Program-made: the position numbers and the translations under genes
Notes under the pieces: model-generated
Databases searched by the model: none
Told to the model about the DNA's origin: nothing
What the model saw: only the letters and a program-made list of their open reading frames with translations
Assembly (NCBI RefSeq): GCF_963678635.1
Contig: NC_087062.1
Location: 9,590,670 to 9,654,669 of the forward strand
Direction: 5' to 3'
DNA length: 64,000 nucleotides
Source of the DNA: Symsagittifera roscoffensis
Lineage: Eukaryota; Xenacoelomorpha; Acoela; Convolutidae
Part shown: positions 23,901-38,900 of the stretch, one piece after another
Position numbering within the stretch: position 1 is the stretch's first letter
Layout of the letters: each line of letters starts with the position of its first letter

Positions 23901-26900
23901 TCCAATGACCTTGAAAACCAGCAACTGAGACAGAGAATAGCAGAAATAGAGTAGGAAAACTTGAAAATGAAACGAAGATTTTCTGAGCAATTGTCCGAAA
24001 TGAAGATCACAAACGCAGAAGAAGCAGCAATGCTATCTAAAGAGCTCTGTGAAGTGACATTTTTTGTATGGCGATAAACAATCGGAACTTGCAATTGTCT
24101 GAAGCAAAAGATACGTGTCTTCAGACAAAAGTGACAGATATATATCTCCAGAAAGAAAATCAGTCGCATTTGACGAAGTAGATCCAGGAAGGTCCTACAC
24201 GAAGGACTGGTTAATATCGGTAAACCAAACAGATGAACAGAAGCACGAGTGAAAAGCAATGTTTAAACTGGGTGATTCAAATAGATTACATGAAGGGCAA
24301 TCTCATGAGAGATACTCAGAAGAACTAAACGCAGAGTGTAGAAATTGGAGTTTACCAAAACCTAGCCTACCAAAAGTAAATGCCAGAAACATTTGCTGGT
24401 GATCCACTGGAATAGCCAGAATGGTCAGAAACATTCACAGCAATGGTGCATGACACGAATTTAACAAAATGCGAAGAGAGTTACTGTCTGGAAAGCTATG
24501 TATTTTGCAAAGCTTAACAAATTCTGACAGGACTCGTTTATGATGGCAACCAATATAAACATGCAATGGTTACGGTCAGCCATATATCATAGTTGATTCA
24601 CAACTAAAGCTGGCGAAGCATTTTCCAATTGTAAGGATACACGATTGGCATCAAAAATTGAAATTTTCGACGTAGTGAGTACGTTTGTAAGCGTTTTGAC
24701 AATTTTCGGATAGGAAGATGATCTGAAATCCACTTCAAATTTAAACATGATATTGAACAAATTTCCACCAGATCTCAAAGAGAAGTGGACTTTCTTCTCA
24801 ATCGATAGGAATGCCCACAACCAAATCTGATTAAGCTAAGTGAATGACTCACTGATGTAGCTTTAGTGCACGATCCGGTAATTGCAAAGCAAAGTAATGA
24901 AACTATAGGAACAACTCAAACATGGAAGTTAATTCACATACACCAAACAAAAGCCAGAACGTGTGTTACAGAAGACAAGAGTCGAGACTTCAAAACAAAA
25001 GCACAGATCAATGCTTCTGCTGCAGCAAAAGAATACACAAACTCTGGAACTGCCCAGACTTCAAGATGATAATTGTGAAACAACGAATTGATGTCGTGAA
25101 GAAACACAAGTTGTGAATTAAATTTTTGGGTAAGGTTCATAGCATCAAAGACTGTAAAGTCAATCCATGTGGAATAGGTGGATTTGACAGAAAACACAAC
25201 CAAATATTACTTGAGAATAGATCCGGATGAAGACCAATACACCATGAACCAACCAGCTCATGTAGTATGCCATCCAGTAATGTCTTGCTACCGATGATAA
25301 GAGTGTAATTAACTTGTTCAAAATTTGGGGAGGAGCAATTTTGGAGTAGATATTTTTTCAAGTCAAGGTGAAAAAAGAAGATATTAATTGTCTGAGATTT
25401 TTATATCCATATATCGAAAATAAAAGCGACAAAATATAGTAATATACAAAAGTAACAGACATATATTTAGAGCCAGAAGTTCACCAGCTTGTGCAAATTA
25501 AGACTGACCAAATCGTTTGAAACTGATAACTTATAAGAAATCTCGAATCTTTTCTTTATGGATGATTTCATATTGAAGCAATGATGAAATAAAAGCCGAG
25601 AACCTGAAACAACAAGTAGTTAGAAATTGAAACAAAGGGGATTTCAAGCCGACGAACTTTCAAAGTAATATTGCAGAGTTATCTGGAAAAACCGAAGAAT
25701 AGGAAAGGTAGATCCTGGGAATCAAAAGGAAAATAGAATCGGATAGTTTAGCAGTCTGTCGAATGAGGGATAGGCCAGTCGAAGGATTCTCAACAAGAGA
25801 TTTGCTTAACGCGGTTTCTTCACAAATCGATTCACTAGGACTGTTTTCAAACTTCGTCATTCGCATAAGGAACGTATTGAAGAAATTCGGGAAATCTGAA
25901 GGTATTAAATGGAACAAAACAGTTCTGGAAAAAATTGGCGAAGAGTATGAGTCTTGGAGAAAGGAACTTAGACAAATCAAAAATGTTGAAATCCCAGAAC
26001 TTACTTTATTTTATTCCATTAGAGATTGATCTCCACGTGTTCGCTAATGCTTCACTTGAAGGACTACGCGCGGTTGCTGACTTCTGTGCATCAGAGTAAG
26101 ATGACACTAAAACATAGAATCTAGATTTCAAATGCAAGGGTTTTTACTTAACAGTGTTAACAAGACCAAGGTACAAATCAACTCAGAATCTAGGTTTCAA
26201 ATGGAAGCGTTTTTATTTAACAGTGTTAACAAGACCAGGGTACAAATCAACTCAGAATCTAGGTTTCAAATGGAAGCGTTTTTATTTAACAGTGTTGCGA
26301 AGACCAGGGTACAAATCAACTCAGAATCTAGGTTTCAAGTTCACGGGTTTTTAGTTAACTGTGTTCGAAGATCTGGATATAATTCAACTCAGAATCTAGA
26401 TTTTGAGTACAGGAGTTTTTATTCAACAGTGCTACAAAGATCTGCATATAAATCAACTCAGAATCTAGGTTTCAAGTGCAACCTTGTTTTTAACAGTGTT
26501 ACGAAGATCTGGTTATAAATAATTCAGAATCTAGGTTTCATGTGCCTGCATTTTTTTAAAACAGTGTTAAGAAGACCAGGGTATAAATCAACGCACAATC
26601 TAGCTTTCAAGTGCAAGCCTTTTTTAAACAGTGTTACAATGATCTGGTTATAAATCAACTCAGAATCTGGGTTTCATGTGCCAGCGTTTTTATTTAGCAC
26701 TATTACGAAGATCTGGATATAAATAAACTCAGAAGCTAGGTTTCGAGTGCAAGCTTATTAAAACTAGTTACGAATATCTGGATATAACCTAACTCAGTGT
26801 CTAGGTTTTAACTGCAAGCTTTTTGTACTAACAGTTTTACGAAGATCAGGGTACAAATCAACTCAGAGTCTAGGTTTTAAGGGCAAGCGTTTAATTAAAC

Positions 26901-29900
26901 TGTATTACGAAGATCAAGGTATAAATCAACTCAGAATCTAGGTTTCAATTGCAATCGTTTTTTAAACAGTGTTACAATGATCTGGTTATAAATCAACTCA
27001 GAATCTGGGTTTCATGTGCCAGCGTTTTTATTTAGCACTATTACGAAGATCTGGATATAAATAAACTCAGAAGCTAGGTTTCGAGTGCAAGCTTATTAAA
27101 ACTAGTTACGAATATCTGGATATAACCTAACTCAGTGTCTAGGTTTTAACTGCAAGCTTTTTGTACTAACAGTTTTACGAAGACCAGGGTACAAATCAAC
27201 TCAGAGTCTAGGTTTTAAGGAGCGTTTAATTAAATTGTGTTGCGAAGATCAAGGTATAAATCAACTCAGAATACAGGTTTCAATTGCAAGCGTTTTTATT
27301 TAAAAGTGTTAACAAGACCAGGGTACCAATCAACTCAGCATCTAGGTTTCAAATGCAAGGGTTTTTGCTTAACAGTTTTAACAAGACCAGGGTAAAAATC
27401 AACTCAAAATCTAGGTTTTAAGTACAGTAGTTTTTATTTAACAGTGCTACAAAGATCTGGAAATGAATCAACTGGAATCTAGGTTTCAAGTGCAACCCTT
27501 TTTTTAACAGTGTGAGGAAGATCTGGTTATAAATCAACTCAGAATCTAGGTTTCATTTGTCTGCGTTTTTATTTAATAGTGTTACGACGACCAGGGAAAA
27601 AATCGACTCATAATCTAGCTTTTAAGTGCAAGCTTTTTTCAAACAGTGTTACGAAGATCTGGTTATCAATCAACTCAGAATCTAGGTTTAATTGGCCTGC
27701 GTTTTATTTAACAGTGTTACGAAGACAAGGGTATAAATTAACTCATAATCTAGCTTTCAAGTGCAAGCCTTTTTTAAACAGTGTTACAAAGATCTGGTTT
27801 TAAATCAACTCAAAATCTAGGTTACATGTGCCTGCGTTTTATTTAGCACTATTACGAAGATCTAGATTTAAATCAACTCAGTAGCTAGGTTTCGAGTGCA
27901 TGCTTATTAATACTAGTTACAAATATCTGGATATAACTCAACTCAGAGTCTAAGTTTTAAGTACAAGCTTTTTGTACTAACAGTTTTACGAAGATCAGGG
28001 TACAAATCAACTCAGAGTCTAGGTTTTAAGGGCAAGCGTTTAATTAAACTGTGTTACGAAGATCAAGGTATAAATCAACTCAGAATCTAGGTTTCAATTG
28101 CAATCGTTTTTATTTAAAAGTGTTAACAAGACCAGGGTTTCAATCAACTCAGAATCTAGGTTTCAAATGCAAGGGCTTTTGCTTAACAGTATTAACAAAA
28201 ACAGGGTACAAATCAACTCAAGTCTTTTTAAAACAAGTTACGAATATCTGGATTTAACTCAACTCAGAGTCTATATTTTAAGTGCAAGCTTTTTGTACTA
28301 ACAGTTTTACAAAGATGAGGGTACAAATCAACTCAGAGTCTAGGTTTTAAGGGCAAGTGTTTAATTAAGCTGTGTTACGAAGATCAAGGTATATATCAAC
28401 TCAGAGTCTAGATTTCAAGTGTAAGCGTTTTTTTTTGCTTCAAGATTTTTGTTCGAGTCTCGACGAGCTGCCTTGTTTGCTGTCCACTTTATAATTTGTC
28501 TGAAGTGATAGATTTTCTTAAACTCTCCACTGTATCCATAATTGATGACGTATAAATTTTCAGTTCGATGAGGAAATTTCTCAGTCTTCAGATAGCCTTT
28601 TAAGACTGACAGTGGAATCAAACTTTTTTCTCAGGTTCACGAATCAAATTTTACTGTTTATCTCCGCCGATCAGCAGACCATTTGATTTGGTTCATTTTT
28701 GCCAGCACGGACATTTCATTTTTGTTTATAATATTTTCCAGAGGAATTTATGACTACAATCTGAATTTGAAATACACTTTTTTTAATCACTTTGGGCTAA
28801 TACTGGAATTGACAGAAGGTGATGGCCATGAACTTTGACAAGTTAGATTTAATAACACCAGATTTGGTAAAAAATAATCCGAACAGAACACAAGACACAA
28901 GGGAAAAGAACTTGATTTAATTCTCGATCGAACAAGAACTGCTCAGAAGATTTACAAGAACTAACAAAATTTACTAGCAAAAATTAGGAAAAAATATTTC
29001 CTTTAATTAAGATTCTGCTTAATTCGATTATAATCTCAATTGTGTACTTCTCAAATTTATAAAAAAAAATTTAACCAATTAATCGGAACTCAAATTTTAA
29101 TAATCCTGATTGTTTTCTCGTAACACTAAAAACAAATTGTAATTCCGCATCAAAAGGTATTCCTAAAAAGTCAGTGGCATTTGGTCACATTGAAAAATAG
29201 GACTCTAAATTAATGGTAGCAAGAGGTAGTTTGTTTGCAAAGAGTTAAAATTGAAAAGGTTCATTCCAAAAGGGATTGAATATATTTGATAGATTATATC
29301 CACTTGTTGGCCAAACGGTAACATATTTTTGTTGATTATTTTTGTTGAAAGAAAAATCCGATCACCCTTATTTGATCTCCATAACAATAAATCCACATTG
29401 ACACGATCAGACGACACAATAAAAAAAGAACAGACAAATTGACGAGTGAATCGACGTTGATAGAAGAACAACTGCATGTTCAGGCCGGGGATGGCATGAA
29501 AATAAATCGATGGATTTTGATTGATATAAGAAAAATGGACAGTTACGATCAAAAATTTGTTCGCACATACGATAGAACAAATCATTTGATAGAGAAAAAA
29601 AGAAGATCTTGTCAATTGAAAGCAGAATTGAAAAACTTTACAAATGCGTAGTTAAAATGGAAGAGAAATCACAACAGATTGACGTCAAAGTGGGATACAA
29701 ACAACAAACTGAAAAAACCGACAACATGTAATCCATAACGTTACACGAGGACTTCAAGGGTATTTTGACGATACTGGCAAGGCCAAAATGCTTACAGGTA
29801 ATGAATCTCAATTAAGCTCATTCAACGACTGAGTCAACGACGTGACTCCATAGAAACTTGGTTGCATCCCAGCAACCAATCCAATGACCTTGAAAACCAG

Positions 29901-32900
29901 CAACTGAGACAGAGAATAGCAGAAATAGAGTAGGAAAACTTGAAAATGAAACGAAGATTTTCTGAGCAATTGTCCGAAATGAAGATCACAAACGCAGAAG
30001 AAGCAGCAATGCTATCTAAAGAGCTCTGTGAAGTGACATTTTTTGTATGGCGATAAACAATCGGAACTTGCAATTGTCTGAAGCAAAAGATACGTGTCTT
30101 CAGACAAAAGTGACAGATATATATCTCCAGAAAGAAAATCAGTCGCATTTGACGAAGTAGATCCAGGAAGGTCCTACACGAAGGACTGGTTAATATCGGT
30201 AAACCAAACAGATGAACAGAAGCACGAGTGAAAAGCAATGTTTAAACTGGGTGATTCAAATAGATTACATGAAGGGCAATCTCATGAGAGATACTCAGAA
30301 GAACTAAACGCAGAGTGTAGAAATTGGAGTTTACCAAAACCTAGCCTACCAAAAGTAAATGCCAGAAACATTTGCTGGTGATCCACTGGAATAGCCAGAA
30401 TGGTCAGAAATATTCACAGCAATGGTGCATGACACGAATTTAACAAAATGCGAAGAGAGTTACTGTCTGGAAAGCTATGTATCTTGCAAAGCTTAACAAA
30501 TTCTGACAGGACTCGTTTATGATGGCAACCAATATAAACATGCAATGGTTACGGTCAGCCATATATCATAGTTGATTCACAACTAAAGCTGGCGAAGCAT
30601 TTTCCAATTGTAAGGATACACAATTGGCATCAAAAATTGAAATTTTCGACGTAGTGAGTACGTTTGTAAGCGTTTTGACAATTTTCGGATAGGAAGATGA
30701 TCTGAAATCCACTTCAAATTTAAACATCATATTGAACAAATTTCCACCAGATCTCAAAGAGAAGTGGACTTTCTTCTCAATCGATAGGAATGCCCACAAC
30801 CAAATCTGATTAAGCTAAGTGAATGACTCACTGATGTAGCTTTAGTGCACGATCCGGTAATTGCAAAGCAAAGTAATGAAACTATAGGAACAACTCAAAC
30901 ATGGAAGTTAATTCACATACACCAAACAAAAGCCAGAACGTGTGTTACAGAAGACAAGAGTCGAGACTTCAAAACAAAAGCACAGATCAATGCTTCTGCT
31001 GCAGCAAAAGAATACACAAACTCTGGAACTGCCCAGACTTCAAGATGATAATTGTGAAACAACGAATTGATGTCGTGAAGAAACACAAGTTGTGAATTAA
31101 ATTTTTGGGTAAGGTTCATAGCATCAAAGACTGTAAAGTCAATCCATGTGGAATAGGTGGATTTGACAGAAAACACAACCAAATATTACTTGAGAATAGA
31201 TCCGGATGAAGACCAATACACCATGAACCAACCAGCTCATGTAGTATGCCATCCAGTAATGTCTTGCTACCGATGATAAGAGTGTAATTAACTTGTTCAA
31301 AATTTGGGGAGGAGCAATTTTGGAGTAGATATTTTTTCAAGTCAAGGTGAAAAAAGAAGATATTAATTGTCTGAGATTTTTATATCCATATATCGAAAAT
31401 AAAAGCGACAAAATATAGTAATATACAAAAGTAACAGACATATATTTAGAGCCAGAAGTTCACCAGCTTGTGCAAATTAAGACTGACCAAATCGTTTGAA
31501 ACTGATAACTTATAAGAAATCTCGAATCTTTTCTTTATGGATGATTTCATATTGAAGCAATGATGAAATAAAAGCCGAGAACCTGAAACAACAAGTAGTT
31601 AGAAATTGAAACAAAGGGGATTTCAAGCCGACGAACTTTCAAAGTAATATTGCAGAGTTATCTGGAAAAACCGAAGAATAGGAAAGGTCGATCCTGGGAA
31701 TCAAAAGGAAAATAGAATCGGATAGTTTAGCAGTCTGTCGAATGAGGGATAGGCCAGTCGAAGGATTCTCAACAAGAGATTTGCTTAACGCGGTTTCTTC
31801 ACAAATCGATTCACTAGGACTGTTTTCAAACTTCGTCATTCGCATAAGGAACGTATTGAAGAAATTCGGGAAATCTGAAGGTATTAAATGGAACAAAACA
31901 GTTCTGGAAAAAATTGGCGAAGAGTATGAGTCTTGGAGAAAGGAACTTAGACAAATCAAAAATGTTGAAATCCCCGAACTTACTTTATTTTATTCCATTA
32001 GAGATTGATCTCCACGTGTTCGCTAATGCTTCACTTGAAGGACTACGCGCGGTTGCTGACTTCTGTGCATCAGAGTAAGATGACACTAAAACATAGAATC
32101 TAGATTTCAAATGCAAGGGTTTTTACTTAACAGTGTTAACAAGACCAAGGTACAAATCAACTCAGAATCTAGGTTTCAAATGGAAGCGTTTTTATTTAAC
32201 AGTGTTAACAAGACCAGGGTACAAATCAACTCAGAATCTAGGTTTCAAATGGAAGCGTTTTTATTTAACAGTGTTGCGAAGACCAGGGTACAAATCAACT
32301 CAGAATCTAGGTTTCAAGTTCACGGGTTTTTAGTTAACTGTGTTCGAAGATCTGGATATAATTCAACTCAGAATCTACATTTTGAGTACAGGAGTTTTTA
32401 TTCAACAGTGCTACAAAGATCTGCATATAAATCAACTCAGAATCTAGGTTTCAAGTGCAACCTTGTTTTTAACAGTGTTACGAAGATCTGGTTATAAATA
32501 ATTCAGAATCTAGGTTTCATGTGCCTGCATTTTTTTTAAACAGTGTTACGAAGACCAGGGTATAAATCAACGCACAATCTAGCTTTCAAGTGCAAGCCTT
32601 TTTTAAACAGTGTTACAATGATCTGGTTATAAATCAACTCAGAATCTGGGTTTCATGTGCCAGCGTTTTTATTTAGCACTATTACGAAGATCTGGATATA
32701 AATAAACTCAGAAGCTAGGTTTCGAGTGCAAGCTTATTAAAACTAGTTACGAATATCTGGATATAACCCAACTCAGTGTCTAGGTTTTAACTGCAAGCTT
32801 TTTGTACTAACAGTTTTACGAAGACCAGGGTACAAATCAACTCAGAGTCTAGGTTTTAAGGAGCGTTTAATTAAATTGTGTTGCGAAGATCAAGGTATAA

Positions 32901-35900
32901 ATCAACTCAGAATACAGTTTTCAATTGCAAGCGTTTATATTTAAAAGTGTTAACAAGACCAGGGTACCAATCAACTCAGCATCTAGGTTTCAAATGCAAG
33001 GGTTTTTGCTTAACAGTTTTAACAAGACCAGGTTAAAAATCAACTCAAAATCTAGGTTTTAAGTACAGTAGTTTTTATTTAACAGTGCTACAAAGATCTG
33101 GAAATGAATCAACTGGAATCTAGGTTTCAAGTGCAACCCTTTTTTTAACAGTGTGAGGAAGATCTGGTTACAAATCAACTCAGAATCTAGGTTTCATTTG
33201 TCTGCGTTTTTATTTAATAGTGTTACGACGACCAGGGAAAAAATCGACTCATAATCTAGCTTTTAAGTGCAAGCTTTTTTCAAACAGTGTTACGAAGATC
33301 TGGTTATCAATCAACTCAGAATCTAGGTTTAATTGGCCTGCGTTTTATTTAACAGTGTTACGAAGACAAGGGTATAAATTAACTCATAATCTAGCTTTCA
33401 AGTGCAAGCCTTTTTTAAACAGTGTTACAAAGATCTGGTTTTAAATCAACTCAAAATCTAGGTTACATGTGCCTGCGTTTTATTTAGCACTATTACGAAG
33501 ATCTAGATTTAAATCAACTCAGTAGCTAGGTTTCGAGTGCATGCTTATTAATACTAGTTACAAATATCTGGATATAACTCAACTCAGAGTCTAAGTTTTA
33601 AGTGCAAGCTTTTTGTACTAACAGTTTTATGAAGATCAGGGTACAAATCAACTCAGAGTCTAGGTTTTAAGGGCAAACGTTTAATTAAACTGTGTTACGA
33701 AGATCAAGGTATAAATCAACTCAGAATCTAGGTTTCAATTGCAATCGTTTTTATTTAAAAGTGTTAACAAGACCAGGGTTTCAATCAACTCAGAATCTAG
33801 GTTTCAAATGCAAGGGCTTTTGCTTAACAGTATTAACAAAAACAGGGTACAAATCAACTCAAGTCTTTTTAAAACAAGTTACGAATATCTGGATTTAACT
33901 CAACTCAGAGTCTATATTTTAAGTGCAAGCTTTTTGTACTAACAGTTTTACAAAGATGAGGGTACAAATCAACTCAGAGTCTAGGTTTTAAGGGCAAGTG
34001 TTTAATTAAGCTGTGTTACGAAGATCAAGGTATATATCAACTCAGAGTCTAGATTTCAAGTGTAAGCGTTTTTATTTGCTTCAAGATTTTTGTTCGAGTC
34101 TCGACGAGCTGCCTTGTTTGCTGTCCACTTTATAATTTGTCTGAAGTGATAGATTTTCTTAAACTCTCCACTGTATCCATAATTGATGACGTATAAATTT
34201 TCAGTTCGATGAGGAAATTTCTCAGTCTTCAGATAGCCTTTTAAGACTGACAGTGGAATCAAACTTTTTTCTCAGGTTCACGAATCAAATTTTACTGTTT
34301 ATCACCGCCGATCAGCAGACCATTTGATTTGGTTCATTTTTGCCAGCACGGACATTTCATTTTTGTTTATAATATTTTCCAGAGGAACTTATGACTACAA
34401 TCTGAATTTGAAATACACTTTTTTTAATCACTTTGGGCTAATACTGGAATTGACAGAAGGTGATGGCCATGAACTTTGACAAGTTAGATTTAATAACACC
34501 AGATTTGGTAAAAAATAATCCGAACAGAACACAAGACACAAGGGAAAAGAACTTGATTTAATTCTCGATCGAACAAGAACTGCTCAGAAGATTTACAAGA
34601 ACTAACAAAATTTACTAGCAAAAATTAGGAAAAAATATTTCCTTTAATTAAGATTCTGCTTAATTCGATTATAATCTCAATTGTGTACTTCTCAAATTTA
34701 TAAAAAAAATTTAACCAATTAATCGGAACTCAAATTTTAATAATCCTGATTGTTTTCTCGTAACACTAAAAACAAATTGTAATTCCGCATCAAAAGGTAT
34801 TCCTAAAAAGTCAGTGGCATTTGGTCACATTGAAAAATAGGACTCTAAATTAATGGTAGCAAGAGGTAGTTTGTTTGCAAAGAGTTAAAATTGAAAAGGT
34901 TCATTCCAAAAGGGATTGAATATATTTGATAGATTATATCCACTTGTTGGCCAAACGGTAACATATTTTTGTTGATTATTTTTGTTGAAAGAAAAATCCG
35001 ATCACCCTTATTTGATCTCCATAACAATAAATCCACATTGACACGATCAGACGACACAATAAAAAAAGAACAGACAAATTGACGAGTGAATCGACGTTGA
35101 TAGAAGAACAACTGCATGTTCAGGCCGGGGATGGCATGAAAATAAATCGATGGATTTTGATTGATATAAGAAAAATGGACAGTTACGATCAAAAATTTGT
35201 TCGCACATACGATAGAACAAATCATTTGATAGAGAAAAAAAGAAGATCTTGTCAATTGAAAGCAGAATTGAAAAACTTTACAAATGCGTAGTTAAAATGG
35301 AAGAGAAATCACAACAGATTGACGTCAAAGTGGGATACAAACAACAAACTGAAAAAACCGACAACATGTAATCCATAACGTTACACGAGGACTTCAAGGG
35401 TATTTTGACGATACTGGCAAGGCCAAAATGCTTACAGGTAATGAATCTCAATTAAGCTCATTCAACGACTGAGTCAACGACGTGACTCCATAGAAACTTT
35501 GTTGCATCCCAGCAACCAATCCAATGACCTTGAAAACCAGCAACTGAGACAGAGAATAGCAGAAATAGAGTAGGAAAACTTGAAAATGAAACGAAGATTT
35601 TCTGAGCAATTGTCCGAAATGAAGATCACAAACGCAGAAGAAGCAGCAATGCTATCTAAAGAGCTCTGTGAAGTGACATTTTTTGTATGGCGATAAACAA
35701 TCGGAACTTGCAATTGTCTGAAGCAAAAGATACGTGTCTTCAGACAAAAGTGACAGATATATATCTCCAGAAAGAAAATCAGTCGCATTTGACGAAGTAG
35801 ATCCAGGAAGGTCCTACAAGAAGGACTGGTTAATATCGGTAAACCAAACAGATGAACAGAAGCACGAGTGAAAAGCAATGTTTAAACTGGGTGATTCAAA

Positions 35901-38900
35901 TAGATTACATGAAGGGCAATCTCATGAGAGATACTCAGAAGAACTAAACGCAGAGTGTAGAAATTGGAGTTTACCAAAACCTAGCCTACCAAAAGTAAAT
36001 GCCAGAAACATTTGCTGGTGATCCACTGGAATAGCCAGAATGGTCAGAAATATTCACAGCAATGGTGCATGACACGAATTTAACAAAATGCGAAGAGAGT
36101 TACTGTCTGGAAAGCTATGTATCTTGCAAAGCTTAACAAATTCTGACAGGACTCGTTTATGATGGCAACCAATATAAACATGCAATGGTTACGGTCAGCC
36201 ATATATCATAGTTGATTCACAACTAAAGCTGGCGAAGCATTTTCCAATTGTAAGGATACACGATTGGCATCAAAAATTGAAATTTTCGACGTAGTGAGTA
36301 CGTTTGTAAGCGTTTTGACAATTTTCGGATAGGAAGATGATCTGAAATCCACTTCAAATTTAAACATGATATTGAACAAATTTCCACCAGATCTCAAAGA
36401 GAAGTGGACTTTCTTCTCAATCGATAGGAATGCCCACAACCAAATCTGATTAAGCTAAGTGAATGACTCACTGATGTAGCTTTAGTGCACGATCCGGTAA
36501 TTGCAAAGCAAAGTAATGAAACTATAGGAACAACTCAAACATGGAAGTTAATTCACATACACCAAACAAAAGCCAGAACGTGTGTTACAGAAGACAAGAG
36601 TCGAGACTTCAAAACAAAAGCACAGATCAATGCTTCTGCTGCAGCAAAAGAATACACAAACTCTGGAACTGCCCAGACTTCAAGATGATAATTGTGAAAC
36701 AACGAATTGATGTCGTGAAGAAACACAAGTTGTGAATTAAATTTTTGGGTAAGGTTCATAGCATCAAAGACTGTAAAGTCAATCCATGTGGAATAGGTGG
36801 ATTTGACAGAAAACACAACCAAATATTACTTGAGAATAGATCCGGATGAAGACCAATACACCATGAACCAACCAGCTCATGTAGTATGCCATCCAGTAAT
36901 GTCTTGCTACCGATGATAAGAGTGTAATTAACTTGTTCAAAATTTGGGGAGGAGCAATTTTGGAGTAGATATTTTTTCAAGTCAAGGTGAAAAAAGAAGA
37001 TATTAATTGTCTGAGATTTTTATATCCATATATCGAAAATAAAAGCGACAAAATATAGTAATATACAAAAGTAACAGACATATATTTAGAGCCAGAAGTT
37101 CACCAGCTTGTGCAAATTAAGACTGACCAAATCGTTTGAAACTGATAACTTATAAGAAATCTCGAATCTTTTCTTTATGGATGATTTCATATTGAAGCAA
37201 TGATGAAATAAAAGCCGAGAACCTGAAACAACAAGTAGTTAGAAATTGAAACAAAGGGGATTTCAAGCCGACGAACTTTCAAAGTAATATTGCAGAGTTA
37301 TCTGGAAAAACCGAAGAATAGGAAAGGTCGATCCTGGGAATCAAAAGGAAAATAGAATCGGATAGTTTAGCAGTCTGTCGAATGAGGGATAGGCCAGTCG
37401 AAGGATTCTCAACAAGAGATTTGCTTAACGCGGTTTCTTCACAAATCGATTCACTAGGACTGTTTTCAAACTTCGTCATTCGCATAAGGAACGTATTGAA
37501 GAAATTCGGGAAATCTGAAGGTATTAAATGGAACAAAACAGTTCTGGAAAAAATTGGCGAAGAGTATGAGTCTTGGAGAAAGGAACTTAGGCAAATCAAA
37601 AATGTTGAAATCCCAGAACTTACTTTATTTTATTCCATTAGAGATTGATCTCCACGTGTTCGCTAATGCTTCACTTGAAGGACTACGCGCGGTTGCTGAC
37701 TTCTGTGCATCAGAGTAAGATGACACTAAAACATATGTTTTCTTGTTGGAAAAACGAGAGTTGCGCCAAAAAGCAACTAAGCATACCACGTCTAGAGCTG
37801 CAAGCAGCAGTGTTACCCCCAAGAATTAAAAACAACATACTGCAAACACATAGAAACACTGCGAACAAAGCTTACATAGGGTCAGATTTTAGCACAGTAC
37901 TAGCTTGATTGTCTTCTGAAAAGAGGTTGCCAATCTTTGTTGCAAATAGAGTCTCAATGATTCTCGACACCACGACGAACAATACATAGAGACATGTTAA
38001 GGGAGAAATGAACCCGGCAGATCTAGGTACAAGAGGACTCACAATAGCACAAATACTTGAAAGTACCTGGTTACACGGGCCGACCTGGATAAAGAATGAG
38101 CAGGAATGGCCAAAGAAATTGAACATCAAAAGCGTAATGAATTAAAAGAAGTAATCGAAGAAACTTGTTGTAAGGTTACAATTATTGAACCCTTGGCCGA
38201 TTGGCATAGGTTAAAAACTTGAAACGACTTCAAAACACAATTGCTTATGTATTGAGAGCAATACGGAAAGCGAAACCCAAATCATTGAGTATAACAGCTT
38301 AAGAGAAGCAACCAGCTACAAAAATGTGAGTTCAACAAGAAAGTTTTAGGGAGGAAAAACAAACTCATCTCGAAAAACTGAATCCACTCATTGATGCAGA
38401 AGGGTTGATGAGAGCAAGAGGCAGACTGATAAGATCAAAAGAGTTATCATTTGCACAAAAGCATCCAATTATTTGTACTGTATTTTTCCTGAGAAACGAA
38501 CATCTGGAAAATCATCACATTGGAATCGAACAACTCAGAAGCATGGTTCAGGAGACTTACTGGATTTCTGGTCAAAGAAACAAACTCTGCACAAAGTCAT
38601 CGCAGAGGATTGAGTCTCCACTGATGGCAGACTTACCTAAATTCAGCTTGGATTTCACAATAACATTCAAAATACTGGTGTAGTTTACTTTGGATCTTTC
38701 AATGTTACATTTTTTGCCAGTAAAATTGGTTTTCGAAAGTTAAGTAGCGCCGTCTTTGGAATTAAAATTTTATTGCAAAAAAAATGAAGAAATTGTTGAT
38801 TTATCTTACATTTTTTTGGCTTTCTTGTAGTTTTGCAAAAAAATTCCAGGTACACAAAATACTTAGTGTTGCATGAGATTTGATTGTCTTGAGACTTCAG

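Larger units (their letters stand above)
26117..32095. repeat. Tandem block copy 2 (satellite plus BEL/Pao remnant)
   Basis: 5979 bp, nearly identical to copies 1 and 3. It differs at isolated bases (for example CACAATTGGC near 30620 where the other copies have CACGATTGGC) and in satellite length. It ends at the same RNase H breakpoint as copy 1. Confidence 0.9.
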
